A DNA stretch of 64,000 nucleotides from Portunus trituberculatus (taxonomy: Eukaryota > Arthropoda > Malacostraca > Decapoda > Portunidae): the NCBI RefSeq assembly GCF_017591435.1, contig NC_059287.1, positions 9,307,696-9,371,695 of the forward strand, read 5' to 3'. A model generated the notes under the pieces. The model worked only from the letters and a program-made list of their open reading frames with translations. It made no database searches and was not told where the DNA came from. This document shows, piece by piece, positions 11,218 to 59,220 of the stretch. The translations under genes and the position numbers were made by a program. The number at the start of each line of letters is the position of its first letter. Within the stretch, counting starts at the first letter, position 1.

Positions 11218-11957
11218 ATTCGAGCGTTGAAAACACTGTCCCGTCGACGAACAGTGGCAATAAGCGGTCTGTGTGTATCCTCCCTGCCTCCTCCCCCTAC
11301 CTCCCCTCCCATCCGCTCTCCACAATGCCTCTAGATCCTGCCAGAAATCCATTTTTGTGGCGAAAAATACTTAGAAATATGGTAGCTACAGTAAATTTTG
11401 AGTTACAGAATTGTGAAATGAAGTATCTGTGACACATCTTTATAAAGTATATATCTTTCAGTGAAAGTCAATCGTTCGCTGATTTAGCCGCACCAGGAGA
11501 CACCCTCTGAATGTGAATGCCGCAGTTTACGGGTTAACGAAGGTTCACACAACGAAATTTTGCTTTAACAAAGGTTTCATTTTACTACCATCTGCTCGTT
11601 TAACGAACACCAAACTCGCTTTAACGAAGTTTTATCCAGGTAATTTTTTTCCAAATTTGAAAGCCCCACTGTATCATGCAAGCTGACAGGCTTTTGAATA
11701 CATCAGGAGCTGCTGGTACTAAGGCCTGCCTCAGGAGGAATCCTGAGACACCTATAGAATAAAGATCAAGATCAAGCCTCTCGTGGACAACACAGGCTCT
11801 GCTGATACAAAGGCCTGACTCAGAAGAAATTCTGTGTCACCTGTAGCATCAAGATCAAGATCAAGATCACACGCACCACTCACTGCCCAGTCAAAACATA
11901 ACAGTGTCACCAGCAGCTCATCTTCCTTAGTTCAACTTACCACCAAAACACCCTGCT

Positions 11958-12235
11958 ATGTGGCCTAACGTTCCTAAGAAGACCAGGAAGTGTCTTACTC
12001 TCGAAGTGAAGCTGGGTATTATTCACAGACAAGAGAGAGGCCAGAAAACTAATAACATTGCTTCCCACCATGGCTTGACTCCATCTACTGTCTTCTATTT
12101 TCAAGTCAAGATACTCTATTAAGAAGGCTAGTGAGACCTCATCTTCCTTGCAAGCTAAAAGAACCACCAAAACTCGTGACTCTACAATGGATAAAATGGA
12201 AAGCCTTGTGGAAATGTGGTACATAAGTTTTGTAT
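11958..12235 (+). pseudogene. Tigger-like transposase N-terminal remnant in MITE-X copy 2
   Basis: From ATG at 11958: MWPNVPKKTRKCLTLEVKLG, IIHRQERGQKTNN, then HHGLTPSTVF. After a frame change it continues KASETSSSLQAKRTTKTRDS and TMDKMESLVEMW. This extends further than copies 1 and 3, into the linker toward the second (CENP-B-type) DNA-binding domain. It is the best evidence that MITE-X derives from an autonomous pogo/Tigger element. Confidence 0.72.
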
Positions 12236-12599
12236 GCAGTACCATGATGCCCACTTTGTTTACATTCCACAGGTTGCCAGTTAGTGTATTTCCCGTTTCA
12301 CTCTCCCTCCCTTCATAAAGTTAAGATCATCAACATTATAAAGTTACGTACATACATACATTAGTGTACATTATAATGACTTAAATTAAACTACCTAAAT
12401 ATTTAACTTCATAATTTTTACTTTCATTAAACCTTTTACTGTACTATGATGCACTCTCACTTTGCTTACTCTCAATGGAAGTTCAAATCAGGGGTTATAC
12501 TTGTTACAATCGGTTTGCTTAACGAAGTTTCGCTTAACGAAGTGTTTTTTAGGAACGTAACCCCTTCATTAAATGGGGGTTGCCTGTATAGATTATCAT

Positions 12600-13063
12600 A
12601 GACAGACTACTTTGTTAACACGGAGTAATGTAATGTTCTATATATAGTGTACTGGGGCTGTGTATTGTTCCGCTACCCCAAGGGACGCCACGCTCAGTCT
12701 GGTTCCTAACGCAGCTTAAAGGACAGGCTCACAGTCTGTTTGGTAATCCGCTTGCCTTCCTTCTTTGACTGGTTATACTGTCCTGCACAGCCAGTCTAGT
12801 TCTACAGTCTACTGTCTACAGTCACACTCCAGTGTGTAGACTGTAATTATACATCATCACGCTTGCTACAAGCTCCATCTAGCCGCTACCAACTACAAGT
12901 CTCTCTCTCGTCGCCGGCTACTTCTCAAGCCTTTTCACGGCTGCTCGCTACCAAGCTACCAAGCCTCCAGTACATTTTGTATCCTACAATAAACACAGGG
13001 AAGCTCCCCCAGTGTTTCTCTTCAGCCACACCAGAACATATTGCTGGTGCCAGCGGTACCAGG

Positions 13064-13066
<3 letters not shown>
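12600..13066 (+). mobile_element. Possible solo LTR or LTR remnant
   Basis: This GC-richer block sits between MITE-X copy 2 and a (TA)n array. It contains an AATAAA-type signal (CAATAAACACAGGG near 12987) and ends ...CCAGAACA followed by TATTGCTGGTGCCAGCGG, which resembles the junction of an LTR and a tRNA primer-binding site. Only one copy is seen and no internal retroelement follows, so this is a weak call. It could also be unique DNA upstream of BUB3. Confidence 0.25.

Positions 13067-13126
<60 letters not shown>
13067..13126. repeat. (TA)n microsatellite
   Basis: About 30 TA units. The sequence from here to 13800 shows no other recognisable element. Confidence 0.97.
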
Positions 13127-13129
<3 letters not shown>

Positions 13130-13880
13130 TATTTTGTATATTCTTCCCTAGTATTACCACATGACAATGACTTAATCGTCTTGCATGCTTCAACCTGTGC
13201 TTTCAGACTCATATGTATATGTATATTAGGTGGGTGTGTGCTGCTGAGGGTCTTGGTTGGGTTGAGGCACACAGGATGGATGTGGTGCCTGATGTTCCAC
13301 AGCCAAAAATTTGTCCTGCTTTGTCAGGTCATTGGTTTATCTTGGTCTGATTTTGTTAGATGGCAACATCAGCAGTCTGTTGTTATTGTCTTGGTTATTA
13401 TTCAGTATCTGCTGGTTCCTAACAGCTTCTGGTGCACCCCAAGTTTAGAAGATGTATGTGTGTACATACTGGTAATGATACATGTTTCACATAGGAAAGA
13501 ATGCAGTGATGAAATTTTTTTTCACTTTTTTCCACCAATTAGCATTACTGAAACATGTCAGGCTTTCAAAACTAGAAATGATGACAACTTTTCACTTGAT
13601 CTTTCTTTGTTGTAGCTGGTTTTCAAAGACGAATTTTCAGAAGACTAGATCTGAGGGAATAAATACCTTAGCAGTTAGTCATATACTGCTGTTTTTTCTC
13701 TTTTTCAGTCTCTTTTCTGATGAATATTCCTGTTCACATATGTGCAATCCACTCTCACCTGCTGCTCATAGTCATTTACCACTTTCTCTGTCTCTCTCCA
13801 GGTAAAGTTTTCCCAATGTCCACATGTACAGTCTAAACTCACCCTCTGGTCATAAATACTGCTTGTCACATTCCAGGAAG

Positions 13881-48333
<34,453 letters not shown>

Positions 48334-50039
48334 AGTGTGCTCAGGTCAAGTATCTAAGTCGTCCAGCCCAGAATGGTCCCCTTACCTCTTTGCTTCCTTG
48401 GGCACTCTCAGTAACACGGGTCCAATGTGTGTCTATAGGATGGTGGGACACAGCACTGGTGGTCGTTTCAACCACTAACAGTAAGGGTCTTTATTATTGT
48501 ATGCCAGCTGTAGAATGACCTTAGTTTGGAGTAGGAATAGAATTCACCTTTGGTTTGCTGTCAAGAATAATGGTCATAGTACTGATTTTTCCCCCTATTC
48601 CATAGGATGTCTTGTAGAGTAGAGTAATGGTTAAAAGAAGCCAATGCAATGTGTTTTCAAGAGATTTGCATGCTGTTAAAAAAAATTGCTTGGTTAACTA
48701 AATCTGTAAGGTGGCATAGATGCTTCTGTTAGCTGACCTGAAGTAGTGATCCAAAAGGCAACAGTGGAACCATACATCTCCAAACTCACCTGTGATTTAT
48801 TCATGGTATGCATTTGCAGGGAGTCTGCTCTGGACCACTATTAATTCCACAGGTTAAAACATAATGGTCCTGAACAAAACTATACTGAGCTTAGGTAAAT
48901 TTCAAAGCAGTTCATTCTTCAACATTTATATTTGCATGAACTGTTTTGACCTACTAGTAACTACAAAGGTTAAGAAGTGAGTTTAAAGAAAGATACAGTG
49001 AGATTAGTAAGGCAGATCTGTTACAAAGTCCATTCTGGACAATATTTTGTAGCATTTGTATCTACATTATAAAGTCTATGCATATAGGCTACAGCACTTA
49101 CAATTATCTATCTACATTGTAAGCCATGTGGGTATAAATTGGAGTATTTACAACTACCCATCTACATTATAAGACCTGTGGGTATAGTCAGTTTCCTTCA
49201 CTAGCATATTCTTCCACGGTTCCAGTTGTTATCAGGATCTCCGGAAAGTAACTATCTAGTGGATAATGAACACAAAAAAGGAAATTATTGTTTTACACTA
49301 GTTGAGTGGGCAGTTAACACTATACAGAGAGAGATAGAGAGAGAGTGCTGGTTCTCCCTCTAAATGCAGAGAAAAAAAGGGGACCATGGGAGACCAGTCT
49401 GGCTTGACTTGGACTTGTGTTTCTCCTGCCACATCTGTACTGTTTGCACTGCCACTGAAGGCTTTACTATGGTGAACTCAGACTACTTTCTTTTTGTTAC
49501 TAATTCTAAATGTTGAGACCTGACTGTATCCTTAAGTTAGTTTGATATTAAAAAAGAGAAACTAGGTAAGAGAACCAAATTTTCATGTGAACAGTTATCT
49601 CAGTGTGAGGAAGTTACTTGGATATGCAAGAACTGACTGGTAAGGTAACTAAACTCAAGTAAACAGTTATTTAATTGTGAAGAATATGATGAAAAACTAG
49701 TTTACTGTATCCTCAAGTTACTTGGATAGAAAAGAATAGACTGGGTAAGGGAATCAAACAGTTATGTAAACTTCTAGCTCAGTTTGAGTAATGCAGTGAT
49801 GGACTGGGTGAGGATTAGGATGAAGATACTGTGAGGTGCCTAAGAGTGAGTGTAGTCAGCAGTACACAGTAAACCATCCATAATCTCAGGATACCAGAGC
49901 AGAATGTGGGTGATTGGTACAAACTTGAGGCATCATTTTAGTTGGCTAAGTGGACATTTTGTGTGTCATTTTGTGGTGCATTGCCATCTCTCCTATTTTT
50001 TGTTTATATTCTTTAAGCATTTGTGGTGAGCAGAATGTA
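48334..50039 (+). other. BUB3: Probable BUB3 3' UTR and downstream DNA
   Basis: This follows the TAA. No AATAAA is seen in the first kilobase; ATTAAA at 49547-49552 is the first plausible polyadenylation hexamer, and AATAAA occurs at 50332 inside the next MITE. The end of the transcript cannot be placed from sequence alone. Confidence 0.4.
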
Positions 50040-50626
50040 TTGTTGACCCTCGCTAACTTGAACTAATGGAGAAAGGTTGTTCAAGAAATACAAATGATAC
50101 TTATACAAATTCCCCCCTCCTCCCATTCCAAAAAAAGAAAAAAGAATGGGCAGGCAGTTCAACTCTGACTCTAGAGGCACAGTGCAAGATTTATTTTGGG
50201 TTTATTGTCTCTCCAAAACCTTCAGTGCTGATGGCTCCCTCCAAACCCTCACATACGACTGAATAATATTTTCTGGAGAAGCAGGGATCTGGTGCATTAT
50301 CATCCTATCATGCTCCAGGAAGTCACCATTGAATAAAAATCTTGTGTGAAAATTTCATGAAAAACCTTTTGGAGTGAATATCTCAAAAAACTTTTTTTTA
50401 ATTTTTCACAAAATTGGTATGAACTCTGATTGACTTTTGTTGGTATAATTTTAAACTAAAACTAAAATGTAATTTTTTTTTGTTGGAATTAAATTTTATA
50501 ATGTCAATAAAAAATGAGATATAGTTAAGTGAGAAAAAAAAAATGGGGGGGCAGTTCAACTAGGACTTTAGTCCGACTCATCATGAAATCTGACTTATCA
50601 GGGTCTGAGTTATTGAGGTTCAACAG
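50040..50626. mobile_element. TA-flanked MITE downstream of BUB3
   Basis: The left end TTGTTGACCCTCGCTAACTT and the reverse-complemented right end CTGTTGAACCTCAATAACTC are TIRs, with TA at 50038-50039 and 50627-50628. The right-end block recurs at 16318-16420. No transposase is present. Confidence 0.75.
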
Positions 50627-50795
50627 TATTTCTGTCATGAAGGGTTTGATTTAATAAATGTTCTTTTTTTGTATATATAATTCATATATCTGTTTATTTT
50701 GTGTAGAAAAATTCACTTTGACTTGCACCACATTTTAATACAGTTTTTCTTTACCTGTGTATTTTTTTTATCCTTTTTTTTTTTTTTTTTTTTTT

Positions 50796-50837
<42 letters not shown>

Positions 50838-51689
50838 TGAGTGAGATGAGGTAAGCTGATCTTTGGTGAGGTGTTGATGGGTTTCAGAGATGGACAAACT
50901 GTATTGCTTTAAATCTTGTGTATGATACATTGTTATTAGTGCTAATTCCATCAGTTTTTTGTGCACAAATGTACTTCCCATTAAACTTAGTTTGTAATTT
51001 TAGTGACAAATGTTGTTCACTTAGTGGTTGAAAACAAGGCATTGTGATGCTGTAAGGTTGAGGAACCTTTCCTTATAAGCATTTCTAAATTTGATATAAA
51101 AAAAATACAATGATAGATCAGAAGACTAATGGACTAAAAAGTGGTATTTACCTTACTTAGAGATTTCAGATATAGCAAAATACTGCCAGTGTGAGGGAAC
51201 ATTATGTCTCTCATTAGTCTAGCCTAAGTCATCAAGCTATACTCAAATACTTGCTGTATTATGTATACAATATGTCTTATTTATTTTCCTTTTGTTATGA
51301 CATCAAATTTGAGAATTACTGTGTAATATATATTTTCATTGCCTATAAATAAACATATTCAAGTTTTCTCAAATAAACATTTTAAATATAATTGGTGAAT
51401 ACATGGTCATTGTACAAATTGATGAAAACATGATCTTTTCACATTCTGCAAGACTAGAGATGTGACTAGTCTCCCAAATCTCTCAAAAGAATCTTTCAGA
51501 AATGACTGCAGTGTTGTATGATAAGGCAGCAGTGACTTGTGGTGTGGCAGCTTGCACTGCAGCTGTTGGTGAACTACTATCTGGACAAGTAGCTGTGCAG
51601 GTGTCATTTTTGCTCCACAGTTTTTTTTGTGGTGGTGTCATTGCCACTTCTTACCAGCAAAGCAGATCTGGCTGTAGCTTTTTAAAGTA
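50627..51689. other. Intergenic, microsatellite and poly-T
   Basis: A T run at about 50775-50799 passes into (GT)n and GAGT units to 50844. Otherwise AT-rich, with no gene seen. Confidence 0.45.
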
Positions 51690-52226
51690 CAGTAAGCCTC
51701 CGCACTTGGCGAATTGATTAGTCTGGCAAAACTACTGTCAAATGTGAATTTCGCCAAGCACGAGTTCTTTATACCATATAAATTGCCTAAAAAATGCCTC
51801 AGTTTTTGGTCATTGTCAAAGTCCCTCTTTTGAGCTGAAATAAAATCTCTTGCCTTCACATATTAGAACACATGTATGAAACAGACCAATAAACAATAAA
51901 TAAAGCTAATAAGACGTGATATAAAGGCTGTAACTAACCGCTAGTAGAGACCATGTTGGCGGTAAATCGCTAGAATTTGTTCCCATGCTAGTAGAACAAA
52001 GGGTAGTACAAACAAAATGGCTGAAGGGGACTCTCACATTGCGTTCTGATAGGTTTAGAGAGAGGTCTGACGTCACCGGGGGAGCCGCATGGTTCGCCGT
52101 GCAGCCGCCAAGGGACCACCAAGTTTGAATTCAAATTGCCAAGCAAGCACTCTGTGGTCCGTGGCCACCCTATCATCAAAAGTGAATTTCCCCAAACTGA
52201 GATTCGCCAAGTGCGGGGGCTTACTG
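51690..52226. mobile_element. MITE-Y-like element
   Basis: The left end CAGTAAGCCTCCGCACTTGG and the reverse-complemented right end CAGTAAGCCCCCGCACTTGG are near-identical TIRs, with TA at 51688-51689 and 52227-52228. It shares terminal layout and internal phrases (ATTAGTCTGGCAAAAC, GACGTCAC) with MITE-Y copies 1 and 2, but its body has diverged. Confidence 0.85.
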
Positions 52227-52228
52227 TA

Positions 52229-52789
52229 ACAAAATTATCCAGTGCCTCTTGGATCCATGTTATGTACCTAAGTCACATGTGGTGGAGGAATGTTAGTCAG
52301 TATTACTTTAAGGGTATTTTATTACCCAGATTGTAAATTATTATCAAGAGATCAGTGTGAATGGTCACTGGTATGAGTGGCTTTCAGGTGATCAGTGTGC
52401 CTCATTGCTCACATGAGTTAGATCTGGTAAGGAGTGGGATACAGCAGTGCATTTTAGCAATCCTTGACTGCTACTCTTTCTGTGCTGAGAGGAGATAATA
52501 TAAGGAATCATCTTTAGACCAGCTGAGAAGTTACTGTTTCCCAGCAAGCATATTGTTACACTGGACTGAGGCAACAACTGGGAGTGGTGGTGCCCCAAAC
52601 AAAACTCTTAGGGTGGGATATTATCAGCCATGGAAGGTAATGGTTATACTGCCTGCATGAGGTTAGATGTGTGCTTTCTATTTGTTGCTTTAATGGGAAA
52701 TTTTCTGTAGTGAATCAGTATTAAACACATTGGTAGATGTAGGGAAGCATATGTCTTCAAATTTGAGTGCAGGTAAGTGCAACCATTAT
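52229..52789. other. Intergenic, nothing recognised
   Basis: Unique-looking sequence between a MITE and a LINE-B fragment. No open frame or element end is evident. Confidence 0.4.
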
Positions 52790-53170
52790 CAGGCCCCATC
52801 TGGCCACGGCCCTCCAAAGTTGCACCTATTATCTTTGAGAATTGTGCTTCCGTGCCAATACCATGCCTAGTGAAATTTTCCCATCTCTGTCCATCAACAG
52901 CCACCTTTCCTTCCTGCCGTCCTTGAGAATTGTGCTTCCGTGCTTACACCATGCCTAGTTAAACTTTTCTGTCTGCTGTTGACATCCACTGTTCTCTTGG
53001 TGGAGGCGTGCTTACTATCAACCTGTTCCAAGGAAGGGTGACCATCTCATTCCTCATTGTTCTCAGCTGTAGGTTTGATTTCTGCCTCTCTTTGCATCTT
53101 GAAACTCTCTTCATGAGGAAGATTCACAAGTATTCACTGACTCATTCTTCTCTGGTTGCCTGTATGAACT
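52790..53170 (+). mobile_element. LINE-B copy 6 fragment with internal duplication
   Basis: The block GAGAATTGTGCTTCCGTGC occurs twice (near 52837 and 52924), each followed by an ACCATGCCTAGT phrase. Both correspond to LINE-B LKNCASVLAPCLAKLF. Downstream, TGTTCCAAGGAAGGGTGACC corresponds to QPVPKKGD. It is heavily decayed. Confidence 0.6.
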
Positions 53171-53991
53171 CAGACACTTGACAACTACAGAGTAACCTAA
53201 AAGTCTGGACACAGGAAATTTTTTTTTTTTGCCACTTTATTCAATATCTACCTGAATGATTATTCACCCACTCGATAGTATCATCAATTTGTTCTTTTGG
53301 AAAACTCACTCTGCCTGATAATATCAATGTTTTTCAGAGTTTTGGGTCACTCTGTATTTTACAACAGGTTGCTGGTCACTCTCTCTTAGGGCAGCACTTC
53401 TTTCTGTCGACGCGATGGACCGGGAGATGTCCTCCATTTGTGTCATCCCAGTGCACCGCACTGTGCCTCTATTACTCCTTGCACAGGCACATGTCAGATG
53501 GCTTCATCAGACAGTCTTTACTGTACTAATATCCAACCATTATGATACATAATAATAATAGCTGAATTATACAAAAACAATAGAATAAATATGCATAATC
53601 AAGAATCCATAGAATTTTCTTTTGCTCCTTTATGTATATTCTATGTCACACACTTCTGCAGTATTTTTCTTAAAGAAAGATGGCCTTGGCAAGTCAGCCT
53701 TTCTCTACCCCAGCATTACATTACCACGTCTGCTTTCATTCCTGCTCCCTTCTGCTTATCCAGTGTGTCGGTGACAGTACTCCTCACTCTAGTCACCTAA
53801 GCCCAAACACATCCTGTATTCTAAGCACCTCAATGTGCCTTGTTTTTATCCCATCATTCTTTGCCCCCTTCCTGATAGCACATTTTGCTAGAGTTACCAA
53901 AGGAAAAAAAGTAAGTTTATGTAATTTCATTAGTAACACGGTGCCATTAATTTATTCCCCTATTAATTGTATTTTCGAGTTGTTTTATGGT
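53171..53991. other. Intergenic, nothing recognised
   Basis: Contains a short T run near 53220. No coding remnant or TIR element was recognised. Confidence 0.4.
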
Positions 53992-54014
53992 TGTGTGTGT
54001 GTGTGTGTGTGTGT
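53992..54014. repeat. (GT)n, 3'-side array of LINE-A copy 4
   Basis: About 11 GT units on the + strand, equal to (AC)n in the element's orientation. Confidence 0.95.
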
Positions 54015-55031
54015 TTATCTACTTAGTTGTGGTTTATGGGAGGGGAGCAAACGTCTCCATATCTTTTATCAAATTTCTTCTTAAAAGTATGCACAGTCCC
54101 AGCCATGACAATCTCCTCATCAAGTTCATTCATTTGTTCACAACTCTATGAGGGAAACTGTACTTCTTGACATCTCTTCTACAAAAACCCTTTTTCAACT
54201 TTAAACTATGTCCTTTTGTACTGCGTGTGTCCAATAGTAAAAAGCCTTCTTTATCCACATCCTCCATACCATTAACCATTCTATAAACATTTATCAAATC
54301 TCTTCTTTTCCTTCTCTCTTCCAATGTAGTAATGTCCAATTTCCTCCATAGATTAAAGTACTTAAATTTGGAACCATCTTTGTTTGTTGGTCTCTGCACT
54401 CTTTCCAAATTCATATTTTTCTTTTTATGAGGAGACCACACGATTGCCGCATATTCCAATTTCGACCGTATCACAGAAATCAATATCCTCTTAATCATCC
54501 TTTCATAAAGGTACGAAAAGGCCACTCTCACCCTCTTTAATAAATTCATCATACCATTAACAATACTATTTATATGTTTGTCTTCAGTCAAGTCATCAGT
54601 AACTGTCACTTCCAAATCTATTTCCTCTTTCGATATCTCCAATTTGACACTATTCATATTATAGTCGTATCGTATTCTCTTTTCACTCTTTACCAAACTC
54701 TATTATCTTACACTTATCAAAGTTAAACTCCATTTGCCATGTTCTACTCCATTTACTTATCTAAATCACTTTGCAGCACTTTAGTCATTCACATTTTTCG
54801 ACCTTCCTTGTTAGTTTGGCATCATCAGCAAACAGGTTTATATAACTTTCAACTTCTTCACGCAAGTCATTAACGTAGATAACAAACATTAGTGGTCCCA
54901 ACACAGATCTCTGTGGGACACCACTAGTTACCTAAGCCATGATGAACACTAGTCACGTATTACTGTGCTCATTTCTGTCATTAAGATAATCCTTCATTCA
55001 CTCAATTAATCTTCCACCAATGCCTCCATAC
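54015..55031 (-). mobile_element. LINE-A copy 4, antisense, bounded on both sides by (AC)n
   Basis: Minus-strand reading shows KDYLNDRNE, GVPQRSVL-type remains, INLFADDAKL, TWQMEFNFDKCKIIEFGK, then from 54696 an open 188-codon frame with VTVTDDLTEDKHINSIV, SKLEYAAIVWSPHKKKN and CRRDVKKYSFPHRVV. The 3' end carries AACTAAGTAGATAAAC and enters (AC)n. The 5' truncation falls directly at a second (AC)n array. Multiple stops upstream of 54696 make it inactive. Confidence 0.88.
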
Positions 55032-55053
55032 TGTGTGTGTGTGTGTGTGTGTG
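55032..55053. repeat. (GT)n, 5'-side array of LINE-A copy 4
   Basis: About 11 GT units exactly at the 5' truncation point of LINE-A copy 4. Confidence 0.95.
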
Positions 55054-55203
55054 CATTTGTGATATAGCACAGTTACAAAGATTGCTTGAAAAAGGGGACA
55101 GTAGAAGGGTGTGCGAATGTGTAATATGGTACATGTAGGGGCTACATATACAAAGAGGAATTGAGAGCTTGGAAAGGAAAGAGTGAGATATTGTGAAAAA
55201 ACA

Positions 55204-55490
55204 TGGTGTGTGTGTATGTGTGTGTGTGTGTGTAATTTACCGTAATTCACCACAGTCGTCTGCTGGTCACCCAGCCAGCCTTCCCCATTACGGAGCAACC
55301 TCAGAGTACACAACACACTCCACACACTGGGAAAGCGAGGCCATAACCCCTCGAGTTACATCCCGTACCTCATTGCTGCTAGGTGAACAGGGTCTACACA
55401 TTAAGAGCATGCCTATTTGTCTAGCCGCGCCCGGGATTCAAACCTGCTTCTTGGTTGTGAGCCGAGAGTGCTAACCACTACACTACGCTG
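55204..55490 (-). mobile_element. SINE-3: tRNA-derived SINE with (AC)n tail
   Basis: On the minus strand the head reads AGCGTAGTGTAGTGGTTAGC (A-box-like) and GGTTTGAATCCCGGG (B-box-like). About 170 bp of body follow, ending GTGAATTACGGTAAATTACA and then (AC)n (55204-55232 as GT on the + strand). The head and body differ from SINE-1/2. The tail resembles the LINE-A 3' end (GGTAAATACACAC). A GA tract (55490-55508) abuts the head. Confidence 0.78.
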
Positions 55491-55508
55491 AGAGAGAGAG
55501 AGAGAGAG

Positions 55509-56428
<920 letters not shown>

Positions 56429-57149
56429 CCATGGGTGGAGTTCCGAAGAATACAGTGAATCATATATGTGACCTCTAAAAATACGTAGTTGTGGTCACAA
56501 GTACGCGTGGTAGAATATGGAACATGGGAAATAACTCAGAAAAATACTCATTTAAGAACCAGCCGCCTTCAAAGAAGGAATAAGTTAACAACACAAGGTC
56601 GTTGAATGATAGAATATGTAGGTGGCGGCCAAATAAGCCAGTACCGAGACAGGGAAGGTTACCCTCGTCTTAGTATAAGAAGGTATTCATTCCTTTGTCA
56701 ATCTATGTACAGCACAGACCTGAGGAGGATGGGTAGTAGATGTCAGGTAAATGAGCGTTTGACCATTGTGGCTGTGGGAGCGTCTGCCGTGAACTATATG
56801 GTTTTAAGTTAAATCAGTTAAGTGGTTGTCAATCCTTTTCATTTCCTGGCATCTTTCAAGTACGTATGTGCTACTGATATCGTCAACTGTAATTATTATA
56901 GCATTATGTCTATGCTAGAATAGCTGGTAGGTATAAGTAAAAAATAAATAAATAAATGAGAAAAAAAAAATAAACTAGTCTTGATTTTATTTCAGTTTAT
57001 GTAATATCACTTTTCACACGTGACCCTATATATGAGTCAATACTTTAATTCTTCAATTAAGTGAAATACGTAAAAAAAAAAAAAAAAACTCGAATACTCT
57101 AGATATAGTATATATTAATCATTATCCTTTTTCCAACATTCACTAAAGT
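56429..57149. other. Intergenic, nothing recognised
   Basis: Includes AATAAATAAATAAATGAG (about 56944) and an A run near 57072. No coding remnant or element ends. Confidence 0.4.
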
Positions 57150-59220
57150 AAACAGTATAGCAGGAAAGCCACAGAATGCCTGTCTTCCCTTCTCTAAAAT
57201 TTCTGATTGGCACAGAGCAAACTTAGCATTGTTCAATACCTCAAAAATTCGATGTCTCTATCTATCAACTCGAAACAACGTTCCAGACATATCTATACCC
57301 TCTTCTTCATTGACACTTAACTGTTTTCCTTTTCTATGCTGGAGATCCTTAATTGGTCTGTCCTTAATTTACAAATAATCTACTGGACATCCTTGGTATG
57401 GCCTTTACTTATAATCTAAACACCTACATTCTTGGTCTTTTCCTAATCTCTAGTCCTTCTACTTATGCTGTTAATTGGCTCCTCTGATCGCAATCTCATA
57501 TCTGTATCTTGTCCTATTTTTCCAATCCCTCCTCAGGATCCTCCAAGGCGCCAGAGGTGCCTCTGCTAATTGGGGAACCTGAGAACGTATGTGTTTTTCT
57601 TTGAAATGACTACTGCTTTACTGTCAAAGAACTATCTCTGTGCTGAGCGCATAACACTGGTGATAGTGTCTAGTAGCATGGAGGCGTACATTCGTTACTC
57701 TTTCTTTCAACCTGAAGTTTCCAAACCTTTGTTTAACACAGCTTGTTCTCGTACTACATGTGATAGAAATTTGAACTTTCCATCACCTCAGTTTCATGTG
57801 TCTTATATGCACAGAATTATGCTAATTCCGTTCTCGAACTTGCCAAAAATTCCTTATTGTCAAAATTTTTTGAGATCCAGGCTTCTGGCATCTAGCCAAA
57901 AACACTTCCAACAAACTTGTTCTTTCATCTTTCTCTCCTTTATATTATCATTCCGATGAGAACACTGCCATTTCATCTATTTATTTCAGCTAAACTCTTT
58001 TTCTCAAACCTACGCTAAAGACTCTACCTTGGATCATTCAAGGGTTGTCCCTCAATCTCCTCCGCCCCCTGACTACTTCGCAATGATGTTTTTCATGCGC
58101 TCACTGGCCTGAATCCTATAGGAAGGCTGATGCTTCTGATGTGGGTCATGTTATTACTCAGAAACTGTGCTTATGTACTTGCACCTTGCTTGGTCAAACT
58201 CTTTTAACTATGTCTATCAATTTTTATTTTTCATTCCTGGTGGAAGTTTGCTTACATTCAGCCAGTTCCTAAAGAGGGTGACTGTTCTAATCCCTCAGAC
58301 TACGATTCTATTGCTTTAATTTCCTGCCTATCTAAAGTTTTTAATCTATCCTCAACAGAAAGATTCTTAAACATCCGTCACTTCACAATCTTCTATTTGA
58401 TCGCCAGTATGGCTTTTGACAATGCCGCTCTACTGGTGATTATCTGGCTTTCCTTACGAAGTCTTAGTCATCCTCTTTTAAAGATTTTGATGAAACTTTT
58501 GCTGTTGCCTTAGACTCTACCTAAGGAAGTAGTTCCAACCTGAAGTACTCATACCATTAGACGTACGTGAAGGCCTTCCAGGTGGTACATAAGCAATTTC
58601 GGGATCATATGCGATTTTAGTCAAATTAATTTTATCCATTTCTTAGAAAAAAATATCATTGTCTTACACAAAATAATCTGGCATCGATCAGCATGGTGGA
58701 GAAGAAACAAATGTATTTCTTGCATTAATTTGAGTTGTGTTTCTTGTTGTTAGCTCATTTGTGTGTTCTACTTGTGAATGAAATGATATTTGCCGGAATT
58801 GAGTTTTTTTTTCTGGAATCACGTGTCACGCGGGGACTGTACAGGACCTTCAAGTGGTACTCACTGAGAAAAAGTTTGGAAACTGCTGCTCTGAGACAAC
58901 AACAATCTCCATCTATCATCTCTACACAACCTTCCAGACAACTATCCCTTCTATAATGACACTAAACTGTAGATCTCTAAAGCTTAGATATATCAAAAGC
59001 TTTTGCTAGAGTCTGGCATAGAGCTTTGATTTCCAAACAACCCTTCTACGGCTTCTATCCTTTTCTTTCCACAATTTTACTTCAGATTTCCTTTCTGACG
59101 CCTCTATTGCTGCTGTAGTAGATGGTCACTGTTCTCTTAAATTGATTTATAGGGATGTTTCTCAGGGTTCTGTCTTGTATCCGACTCTTCTTATCATTCA
59201 TCAATGATCTCAGCCAAAAT
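57150..59220 (+). mobile_element. LINE-B copy 7: rearranged mosaic
   Basis: Segments are out of order. RT-C-terminal sequence (57170-57310) precedes endonuclease-linker sequence (57440-57640). These are followed by the region before RT motif A (57950-58520). After a foreign block there is again C-terminal sequence (58895-58970), then RT motif A to B sequence (58980-59215, ending at the SVLYPTLL-like motif). All parts are decayed. This is at least two overlapping insertions or a rearranged copy. Confidence 0.65.
58530..58890. mobile_element. Possible hAT-like insertion in LINE-B copy 7
   Basis: The left TAGTTCCAACCTGAAGTACT and the right AAAGTTTGGAAACTGCTGCTC have the look of degenerate hAT ends (GTTCTCAACCTG / AAACTGCTG). 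ACCTTCAAGTGGTACTCA near the right mirrors GGCCTTCCAGGTGGTACATA near the left only loosely. No target duplication. Confidence 0.3.

Noticed and set aside
12863..13615. 250-codon plus-strand frame upstream of BUB3
   Set aside because: Crosses a (TA)n array and has no family signature; part of it may be LTR remnant.
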